From: Membranipora membranacea
Taxonomy: Eukaryota > Bryozoa > Gymnolaemata > Cheilostomatida > Membraniporidae
Assembly (NCBI GenBank): GCA_914767715.1
Contig: OU612065.1
Coordinates: 35,156,001-35,216,000, forward strand
Length of the DNA: 60,000 nt
Reading direction: 5' to 3'
The notes below the pieces were generated by a model. It was not told the origin of the DNA, searched no databases, and worked only from the letters and a program-made list of their open reading frames with translations. The translations under genes and the position numbers were made by a program. Below, in pieces: positions 24,016 through 33,788 of the stretch. Positions within the stretch are counted from its first letter, which is position 1. Each line of letters opens with the position of its first letter.

Positions 24016-24775
24016 CGGTACCCGGCCATAATGCCATGGTCAAAATGCCATTGGGACAAAATGCCGGTGACAAAATGCCGGTGACATAATGCCATTGCCA
24101 TAATGCCATAGGTCATAACACCACTGCACACTATACCATACCAAAATATCAGTGGTACAAAACGCCAGTTGTGCTAAAATACCAGTGGATATAACGCCGG
24201 ATAGACAGTTTTCTGAGCTCTTATTTATGCCTCAGTTTGGAGTTGTCCTCTCTCCAGTTTGGTACTTTTAACCCACGCCGCATAGGGAAAACCTGCTGAA
24301 AGAGGGTTATCTTGAAAACCGCTTATGTAAGGATAAAAATGATTTTTGATTCAGAATCTGCACCATTGAAAACCCTGTTAGGCAGGGTTTCCAAATCATT
24401 GGAGGCTTGAATGTTGATCAATCCTAATTTTAGTGACGAAATTCATGAAAAATTCTGCAAAATTGTCAGCAAAACAGGCAGAAAATGCTATAATTGACTA
24501 TCCAAATACTAAAGTTATTTCACAAATTATGTCCATGTGAGTTTTCAATGGTGCAGATTCTGAATCAAAAATCATTTTTATCCTACCATGAGCGGTTTTC
24601 AAGATAACCCTCTTTTCAGCACGTTTTTCCTATGCGGCCTGCGTTAAAAGTACCAAACTGGAGAGAGGACAACTTCGAATTGAGGCCTAAATTCGAGCTC
24701 AGAAAACTGTCTATTGGACATAATACCATTTGGGTCAACATACCATATCCCAAAATACCATCGCCATAATACCAA
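24016..24775 (-). repeat. TGGCATTATG cassette C4, split by a MITE
   Basis: Minus-oriented cassette begins GGTACCCGGCCATAATGCC at 24016, breaks at 24203, and resumes at 24712 with TTGGACATAATACC. The break falls inside a GCCGGATTGGACAT-like stretch that is continuous in C2, so the interrupting DNA was inserted later. Confidence 0.8.
24204..24711. mobile_element. Foldback MITE with ~165-bp inverted arms, TA target site
   Basis: The element starts GACAGTTTTCTGAGCTC and ends GAGCTCAGAAAACTGTC, and the arms pair almost base for base for about 165 bp through AAAATGATTTTTGATTCAG. A TA dinucleotide flanks both ends (24202-24203 and 24712-24713), as expected of Tc1/mariner-type insertion. The single-stranded middle (~170 bp) has no coding capacity. 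It sits inside cassette C4 and so postdates it. Confidence 0.8.
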
Positions 24776-24856
24776 GATATGTAACTAAAGGAGATCAAAC
24801 CACGCTGCATTTTTTTTGGATATTTGTATTATTGTTGCTAACTGCTTGGTTAGAAT

Positions 24857-24932
24857 AGGAGGTGGCTTAGCTGTTTAGAGCTGTCCTCTTCACTGTGCAA
24901 GTCATAAAGTTTATTCGTTCAATTTCGATTAT
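24857..24932 (+). repeat. tRNA-like segment, left arm of unit 2
   Basis: GGTGGCTTAGCTGTTTAGAGC resembles an A box, with CGTTCAATTTCG about 50 bp on as a degenerate B box. It is homologous to 20898-20972 and, inverted, to 28211-28284, so it belongs to the subterminal part of the composite element. Confidence 0.4.
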
Positions 24933-26289
24933 ATCTGGGGTTTGTTGGGGTCCACAAACTGAGAGCTAGTGACTTCTAACAAATATTTCCAACTATTCAT
25001 TAGGATAATATGCCAGTAACTCTTGATTATCACCAACTTTTTTTTCGAAAGCCAAGTCTTGACTCATGCTAATAATGACATCGATAAGATTACAATGATT
25101 GGACATAGAGCAGGTTAACTCTGCATTTATTAGTTGTATAAAAAGTTAAAGATACGTACTAACAAGAAAAGAAAAAATCTGTTCATCCAAAATGAACTTT
25201 CACGGCTAGGCCATGTCCATAGTATTCAGAGAAGACATTTTATAGCAGTTTGGCACACTCAGGACGTTCACAACTTAAATTTTTCTTTTTCTTAAATAGA
25301 TGTGCAATGAAATTCATTCTTTTGATTCCATTTCATGAGAATGTGTATAATTTTATATGTTCAACACAAAAGTTTCTCACCTCACTGGTTTAATAATGAT
25401 AAACCATAAAGTTGTCTTCCACCTGTAACGGACTGGGTGAGATGCACAGGACACAAAATTACGTTGTCTGACAATATTCATTCAGATAGCACAAGCATCT
25501 AGGCTGTACTCATAGACTTAATTAATTATTATTAAGTCTATGGCTGTAATACGCAGGAAAGAACTTGTTTTACAGAACCTTTGCCACACAATTTGGAATT
25601 ATTGGCAAAAGTAAAATTTTTCTGTTACGCACGGTACTGAAAACTGACAAAAATTGTGTTAATTAAACTTAGTAATATAATGAGATGTGTGAATATTGCG
25701 GTGTAGAACAAAATTTTCTTGTACTGATGTGTAGGCAAAAATATAACCCACCAGTGTTGTGACGCGCGGGACGGCGTACAGGACACTAAATTATACTCTT
25801 ATAACAATAGTCATCTAGCATACGTCCAGGTCCAAATTTTAACTTTAGTCGAGCCGAGGAGTTGTCTCTAACTCATTGGTCAATCACCCCACTTTTGATT
25901 TTGAGTGAAGAACAGAAACTATTCAAACATGTTCTTTGTGATGGGATTGAGCCTGCTTGTGCTCATTGGTAGTGTTAACTCCGAAACAACACATTTTATG
26001 CAGAATTATTCTTTTCAAATGTGATTTTTCGTACTAATTTGTATACTAACTTATATTCATTGGTCATTCAAGCCTCAATAATAATGAATATTTGCCATGA
26101 GTTTCGTAACAAAAAGTTATCAGCTGTGAAAATTCATCTAGAACATGATGGTGATCAGATCATCTCCGAAGCTGATAAATTTTTTCATCAATGTTGGTAC
26201 TCATCTGGAAGAAAGTCTTCGAGTCAATGCAACAGTGTTTTCTTAATATTTTCCTATAATATATATAATCTTGTTGCAGCTGAATTCTC
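24933..26289. other. Interior of unit 2 upstream of the LINE RT
   Basis: No endonuclease motifs or other coding sequence could be recognised. A perfect short palindrome (CATAGACTTAATA/TATTAAGTCTATG type) lies at 25511-25542. Confidence 0.45.
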
Positions 26290-27600
26290 TTATGCTGAAA
26301 CTGAGATCGCTGTCACTCTGAAAGTCATTGATAGCTTTTCTAACAAGAAAGCCACAGGACCTGATAGAGTATCAATATGCAAGCCCTAAAAGATAATAAA
26401 CTAACCCTGGCACCACTTATAACCTACTTAGACAACCTGATGATTAATTAATACCTCGATTTTCCCAAAGTGCTTAAAAATTGCCCTCGTAAAGCTGCTT
26501 TTTAAAAAGGGAGATAAGACTAGATGTAATAATTACACACCTATTTCAATCTTGAACTCGGTTTCAGAAAAACTCCTCTCCATGCAAATGAGAGTGTATT
26601 CGGAGTGCAAAGAATTACTCACAAATTACCAATTTGACATTAGATGGAAGCGCAGTACTACTGACACAATCAATATTACAACGGAACAACTTTACGACCA
26701 TTTTAATGATGGAAGAATCACCCAGGGTCAGTTTGTAGATCTTTCAAAAGCTTTTGAAATAAATCACAGCATTCTTATAAGTACACATATATTGTTTTCA
26801 GATTTTCATTCCCCTCATATCAATTGTTAAAAAATTATCTTTTAAATCGAAAACACTTTGTCTTGGTAAATGAATTACGTCAGGTTTACTGCCTGTCATG
26901 ATCGTTGCTCCCCAGGGTTCGGTTCTTGGGCCAGTACCATTTTTAATTCATATTATTGACTTTTTAGATACATCACCCGATCTAAACTAAATACTTTTTG
27001 CTGACGATACTAATATCTTTAGTACTGAACCTGAATTACGAAGAGAAATTTACCTCTGATAGATGAATGGTGTATCACCACACGTCTTGTGATAAATTAT
27101 GAGAAAACCTTTTTGAAGCCCCAAACAAAATTTTTACCCTAGAAGATTAAAAGCTCATTTTAGAAGAAATAGGAACACAAAAATTTGTAGGTTGATACTC
27201 CAACATAGCTTGCCATGAACATTTGAGAAGCCCGAAAAAGAAATAAAATTTAACCCTGATGGTTATACGAGCACTCGGCCAAGCCATTGAGCAAAATCTA
27301 ATGGTTGACATTATATTATGGCTTTTATCATCCGGATTTGATCTGCGAATTAGTGTTCTGGGGCCACGCAAGTGAAAGCCAGCTACAAGTCTGCATGTCA
27401 TCGAGGGAATTAGACCAGGGGTCACTTTTCTAATCATTTTGAAAAACTAAAAATCAGGCCATTACATGCTTTTCAAATACAGAATTTTGAAAATTTTATT
27501 AAAATCATACTCAATTCAAAATATTTAAAATATGATAACAAACCATGAATACAACACTTGATCCAACAAACTTAAATTTATTAAAACCGATAACAAACGA
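26290..27600 (+). pseudogene. LINE (CR1/Jockey-like) reverse transcriptase, decayed copy 2
   Basis: Recognisable RT landmarks in order: KKATGPD near 26347; LLFKKGDK near 26495; NYTPISILNSVSEKLL near 26530-26580; FVDLSKAFE (motif A) near 26732-26758; PQGSVLGP (motif B) near 26910-26935; FADD (motif C catalytic pair) at 26997-27008; and a C-terminal NHEYNT-like tail near 27540. The order and wording are those of non-LTR retrotransposon ORF2. The frame is broken by stops and frameshifts between all motifs. No endonuclease precedes it, so it is 5' truncated or captured. It cannot encode an active enzyme. Confidence 0.8.
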
Positions 27601-28210
27601 GGGAAGAGGTCCTTGTTAAGCAATGGCATCGCCTTGTTCAACAATTACCTATTGGGAGTTTGGGCAGGACCGGGGTGCAATCTCACAGCCAGGCTGGCGA
27701 GCGTCACTGGTCACGTGGTGCATAGCGGGTGAGATGGGCACTAAGTGGAAAACACATCAGAAAAGATTATACTTGTTGCGATTAAAAATAAAATCTAGGT
27801 ATTGTAATATGTGCGGCATCATGTTGAAAGACATAAAAAAGATATAAAAAAGTATCCAATACAAAGATTAACATTATGACTGTTCTAGAAATGGCCTTGC
27901 CTCAGATGTTTATGAAGGTTAAATCAAATTTGACAATCTTTCAGTGTCTTGGCGCTGAAAAAGATTGCATGCATACTCATGAACAGAGTTTTCCTACACT
28001 ATGTTCAATAATGCTAGCCTTCATGATGCCAGTAAGAGAATCGGTCAAGACCAGTCAAATCCCTTCAAGCCAAGACATTAAGTTAGTCAAATTTAGAGAG
28101 TTAATTAATTTGCCATATCCCACAGAGCTGGCGGAGCAATATTTGGCTGCTATTTCTGCAACACAGGCTAGCCTTCAGTACATATGGGGCCCAACAAACC
28201 CCAGAGATCA

Positions 28211-28284
28211 TCAAAATTCAAACGAAGAAACCTTGAGACTTGAATCGTAAAGGAGATGGCTCTAACCAGCTGAACCACCTCCTA
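28211..28284 (-). repeat. tRNA-like segment, right arm of unit 2
   Basis: On the minus strand GGAGGTGGTTCAGCTGGTTA is the best A-box match of the family, with a degenerate B box CGTTTGAATTTTG downstream. It is the inverted partner of 24857-24932. Confidence 0.45.
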
Positions 28285-28361
28285 CTCAGACCGAGCAACT
28301 CCCGGCTGTAATAAAACTTACAAAAAAAATACAGCGTGGCTTGATCTCCTTTGGTTACATA

Positions 28362-28596
28362 TTTTGGCATTATGGCAATGGTGTTTTGGGATGTGGTATG
28401 TTGTCCCAAATGGTATTATGTCCAATCCGGCGTTATATCCACTGGTATTTTGACACAACTGGCGTTTTGTACCACTGGTATTTTGGTATGGTATAGTGTG
28501 CAGTGGTGTTATGACCTATGGCATTATGGCAATGGCATTATGTCACCGGCATTTTGTCCCAATGGCATTTGACCATGGCATTATGGCCGGGTACCG
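28362..28596 (+). repeat. TGGCATTATG cassette C5
   Basis: Plus-oriented cassette with the GGCCGGGTACC outer end. It forms the right-hand partner of C4 and is uninterrupted. Confidence 0.8.
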
Positions 28597-28822
28597 GAGA
28601 TTTTAATCAATGGGATCCATTCTCCCATTTTGAATCGATTCTCCTTCCATTTTCCCTGTATGATCCAGGAGTAATTCCTCTTACTCTTTATTGAACCAAG
28701 CCAGGATCTTTAATATTACAAAATATGGTGATAGTTCCAGACTCACAATATCTAACAGCGCTGTACAGAATAATTGTTTCACACTTCTTTCTCCTTAACG
28801 GAGGCAGGTGTCAGCAGTTGTA

Positions 28823-28937
28823 TTATGTGCAGTGGTGTTATGACCTATGGCATTATGGCCATGGCATTATAACAATGGCATTATGTCACTGGCATTTTGT
28901 CCCAATGGAATTTTGACCATGGAATTTTGACACGGAA
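28823..28937 (+). repeat. TGGCATTATG cassette C6 (half copy)
   Basis: Contains only the distal half of a cassette, from ATTATGTGCAGTGGTGTTATG onward, and ends GACACGGAATC like C3. It starts exactly where the right arm of unit 2 ends, which suggests unit 2 or its arm was inserted into, or recombined with, a pre-existing C3-type cassette. Confidence 0.7.
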
Positions 28938-31900
28938 TCCAAATCTCCATCAGTAAGATAAAAATATTTTCACACACAAATCCTGGAGCATTATTCAACA
29001 TAAGGTTTGCTGTGGAGCTTTTTGTTCCATCCTTCACTGTTCATTGCTGGTTAGATTAGAAATATGATAAGCATGAAATGAAGGCTGATTGAATGGAAAC
29101 GATCCCGCCTCTTCTCAAACCAACTCACCTACCTACTATATTATTATTATTACTGTGGTGTTTTTTTTCTGTAGGGCAGTCACTGTGTGTTAGCAGGGAG
29201 AATGGAAGGGGTTAGTGAGTCTTACTCTTACACCCCTCCCCCAATACTTCCAGGTAGCTTCACCTTATGAACCATCAAACCAATACAACTCCTTGATCAA
29301 ATCTGTCCATTCTTCTGCATATCAATTAAGTTAATTATTATAAGCACAGATTAATTGGTCACAATTTCCATTTCAGACAAAGAGTTGTGTTCCCATTTTT
29401 GGAGAATCTAGACGACTCTCAAGTGAAATAGAGATAATATTTATTCTATCGGCCTAGTGTCAGGGAATGTAGGCTGTCTGTCTAATCCAAAAAGTTTTAA
29501 TTTTTAATATAGCTCAAATTTAATTTTTGAATTAACAAGCCTAGCACATCAGAGCCAGCTGAATAGAGATAACATTAAAGGTAACAAAAAATCTCATTTT
29601 GATTGATTGATCTATTAGTGGTTTTGTTATCTTAGAACAGGTGCCATAAATTAAAGTGTGTAACCCACTAAATGAAAGAATGGGAAGGTTAAAAACAAAA
29701 CGATAACAAAAAAACATGTTGACTTGCCAAAGGCACGTTTATGGTTGAAATATGTGTCATTGTGGAATGCATTCATTTATCTTTATTCATTTTATTTATG
29801 TAACTCCTTATAGTTTCAGGGGTACAGGGGTAATAAAAACTACACCTGATGTATTCTAGTCTGAGCCCCCCAGACTTTTGCCCCTCGCCCGACGCCCCCC
29901 CCCCCCCCCCCCCCGGGTGAGAGATGTCTTCATATCTGAAGTTAGTCATCCAATTTGGATCAAAGGTTCTATAACAGATTAAAGTGGATTCCTGGTAACA
30001 ACATTATTATATGGTATGGCAATTTACGGATTAAATGGTGATTAATAAATTACGCTATAATATATTAGCAAAAAATGTGTTAATATTACATAGATTAAAT
30101 GGAATTGTGCCAATTTGGCCCCGATTGATGTACTAAATCAAAAAGATTTCCGCTATCAATAATTTGTAGCTTATTTTGATGTTACTGTAAACTTTAAATT
30201 CGTAAAAAGTTTGTCGGCAAATTTGGCTTCAATGTCTCTTGGTTTTGAATTTCGATTTACTTGTATTTGATTCAACTAAATATGTTAACTTTCCAGCAAT
30301 GTTCCACCACAGTGTCAAATTTTCATTTTATTTTTAGATTTCAAACACAAAATAGCCTGCTGCATACCTGAGTAAGCCTGTCTTGCCAGGCCTAAAAGTA
30401 GGCCTGTCTGTTAGCTGCTGGGGAGAATGGGGGATGGGCATATTTGGTGCTAGCAAACTTTGCCTAGCTGGCCAATCATGTGATTCTACTCAGGTGACCT
30501 CGTAATCATGGGATCGGGATAGATTATGATGAGATTATAGTTTTACTGATGATATAATAATGTATTTTATAATTACTGCTAGTATCAAAATAACTAAAGA
30601 CCCATACCATAGAGGAGTTGAAGTATTAATAGTAAGGCTAGCTAAAACTAGGTCCGATTCCCAATTACTAAACTTACCTTACATCTAGCTACAGTTAATC
30701 TTCTTATTTTCATTACAGCTTTCCTCGTTAATCTAAAAATAACTAAATCAGGCAAAAAACGCAGGTTATTTTTGGATCTCTCCATTGGCAGATTTGTGAT
30801 GCGAAGCTTTGCGCTGTGATAGTTCTTGTTGCTTATTACATTTGAGTAGGTGCTGTGCAAGAGGAAAATATTTGGGATTAAACTTTTATGTTCAATAACA
30901 AAATGTTTCAGTTTTTATTATAACTTGACAATACTTGCCCAATTATTTAAAAAAAGACTCAGCTGAGCCTAAAAAGTGATAATGATATCAATACAACTGT
31001 ATCAGAAACTTCAACTGTCACCAAACTTCACGGCCTAACTATTTATAGTCGCTTTGCTGAGCATGTAAAAGACAGGCTCACTATAGCAGCAGCTACAAGC
31101 TATCCACCCTGAAACGACTAAAACGACTTGGTGTTGCACAGACCAGAGCGAAACCAGCAAAGGGCACTGAAGATAATAAGGCCAGCACAATCATATTCTG
31201 AGACATCAGCTGAGCTCTACCTACCTAATCCACAACTCCGAATACTTACACATGTATTCTCTGAGTAAGATGGTTCTCCTATAACATGTATGCCACACAT
31301 TAAATAGTACTCAGAAAGTTTTGGCCGTACACACATGTTTTTGTGCACGTTCATCTTTCATCTGCAGCTTTTAAATATTTATTGCCAATTAAAATAAACT
31401 ACTTACTTAAATCAATCCGATTAAAGAAATTGCGATGTCGTATGTGAGAAACATAAATAAATTTGATCTTATATTTAATCTTTCCTGGAATCATAATTCA
31501 TAAACCACATGTTGGGAGAGGGGAGAGTTTATTCCTGTTGTAGTGTAGTTGGTGGCCAAATTCTGCAAAACACTTGTCTATGTGTTCACTATGGAAAAAA
31601 TTTATACCATCTTAGCCAGTGAAAATTTGTGCAAGCTAATATTAAGACGGCCTCTCAGACTAGCTAAACTAAACACTTCACGATTTCTCATTTCTCTGAA
31701 AGAAATTTAACAAAAACGATTAAGCTGTCAATAAAATGTATATTTATCCACTATTCCCCCGAAAACCAAGCATAATTGACAAGTTGGCAGCCCCAGAAAT
31801 CAGGAGGTTACTGCGGACGAACTCCAAATCCGGAGTACCACTCTGTATATTCCAAAGTGCGGGTGTAGTTTGACCCTTGCTTATGATATTTCTTGATTAA

Positions 31901-33788
31901 CTGAGTGTTCATTATTATGAATTTTGTCATTTTACCTGATTTTACAAATGATATAGTTGTACTTGATCTGAACTAGGAGAGACAGCCCCAACAATAGTGT
32001 TAGGCCCGGTAAAGATATTGAATAGCTGCATAAAACACAAAACAAAACATGGTTTCCCATGCAGAAAGAAGCTTGAAAAGATTTCTGGATGAAGGAAGCT
32101 AAAAAATAGGAAGGAAAAAGGGAATTAGGGAGAGGCGGAAAAAAAACCCTTAAACTGGGAACCTCCCAACCAAATAAGGAGGCTTGTCAGGTATGACGAC
32201 AAGTCATCAAACTGACACAGAGTAATATTAGGTCACTGTATGTTATATCACTATATATGGACATATATTATACTAAAAGTGTTTGTGATACTATTTCATA
32301 TTAGGAGTTATCTTGGGATGTCAAAAAAGAAGACAACTAACTAAAAAATGAAGACACGGTAAGGACTTGCTAAAGAAAATAATTCGTATGAAATGTGCTG
32401 CATTATTTCTCAGATTAATGCTCTATACTAAAGCTGAACGCTGAAAGGCAGCAGATTATTACACAGATAAAATGAAGCCAACCTGGCACGGGTACATATG
32501 GGCCTATGTTTTGAATAAGTAGGAGTAGTTAAAGTCAAACATGTGATCTGGTCAAACATAAAGACTGTCAAATGAGGTTCTACCAAACCCTAATAGTCAC
32601 TACTTTTTTTGTCTGTTAAACAGGCATTAACAACCATAATAAAATGTTATATAGGTTCATTGGTAAGGTAGACTTCTTATCCAAGTATATGTTTAGCCCT
32701 TTGAAAGGTTTGAAGCCATAGACAAAGTCATGTTATGTGTTTTAGCTATACTTTCCCCAGTCATAAATGAGCTCCCTCAATTCTAAATCTTTAATTTAAA
32801 TTTCAGGAGAATCGTATCGAGCTTTAATCTTTTTGAATGACGTTTTTTTTCTGTCATCCAATGATTAATACCATTATGTTTTGGACAACAAAGGCAAACA
32901 TCCAAGTTAGAGAAAGTTCAGAGGGACTCTCAAATCTTTTGGCACGGTACGATATTACATCATGTCTGCTGAGAGTTTCAAGTGCACCAAACAGTGATTG
33001 GTTATGAGAAGTTATTGTGATTGTCGACAATTAAGTGGCAGCTGATGCCGCTTAATTTACTTCAGAACAAACAGAGAGTTTCACTCATGCAGAAACCATC
33101 ACACCCCTGAGCAGTTTCTAATGAGATCATTCCAATCAGGGTCACTCAATTGGGCAGTAATTACTGTCTAATGAATTTCATTTCAATAAAAGAATTTAAC
33201 CAATTGTATACAGTTACTTTTTTCAAACATTCTTGTGTTTGTCTTGCCTCCATCAATGAGAGCACAGGGTGTGAATACGATAATATGTTTATGGTGTGAA
33301 CCTTTATCATAACAGCCATAGCATGGTTGCTATATCCCCCATAGGAAGTAATCGCACCCTCACGACAAACCATAGTCTGGTTTTAATTCATATTTCATTG
33401 TAATTCTGTATCATGATTCATACAAAAAAATGTATTGGCATGCCTGTTTTTTCCCATATTCAACTGCACTATTTACCATACAGGCCTGCCTGAAATGCTA
33501 TGACATTAGAGAACTAGCTGTGAAAAAGTCAAACTACATACTTTGAGCTAAATAATATTTACCGAAGAGGAAAATCAGGTTTATATAAAAACATGTGATG
33601 TCTGATCTATTTAAGGCTTATAATATATATGAGCAAAAGGGGATGTGATCAGCACTGGTCGAAGATTAAACTTCTAAATTTCGGAAGTATTAAAAATGAG
33701 CTGCAAATAAAATTTAAATCATAATATGATATAAAAATAAAGAAAAGACGTTGAATAACAATATTGAACTAAGCAGGAGCGGACAATC
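28938..33788. other. Gene-free DNA downstream of the SH3 gene
   Basis: Nothing coding recognised in 4.85 kb; contains the C-rich repeat at 29863-29914. The part nearest 33788 should hold the 3' UTR of the SH3 gene, but no clear AATAAA on the minus strand was found. Confidence 0.45.
29863..29914. repeat. CTAGTCTGAGCCCCCCAGACT repeat ending in a 20-C run
   Basis: CTAGTCTGAGCCCCCCAGAC followed by TTTTGCCC and then 20 consecutive C (29895-29914). Nearly the same sequence is inserted in the second foldback copy at about 51728-51779. The core can form a hairpin with a GTCTG/CAGAC stem. Confidence 0.65.

Larger units (their letters stand above)
23810..28825. mobile_element. Cassette-bounded composite element, unit 2 (long form, LINE on plus strand)
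   Basis: The ends are long inverted repeats. The left arm starts CAACTGCTGACACCTGCC near 23812, and the right arm ends GGCAGGTGTCAGCAGTTG near 28822. Each arm contains, from outside in, a ~200-bp segment (with CTCCTTCCATTTTCCC or its complement), a cassette (C4 or C5), and a tRNA-like subterminal block. The arms are about 600 bp, excluding the MITE inside C4. The interior holds a plus-strand LINE RT and ~1.3 kb of unassigned DNA. No DDE transposase, integrase or helicase is visible. It could be a foldback transposon that captured a LINE, or the result of inverted duplication. Confidence 0.65.
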
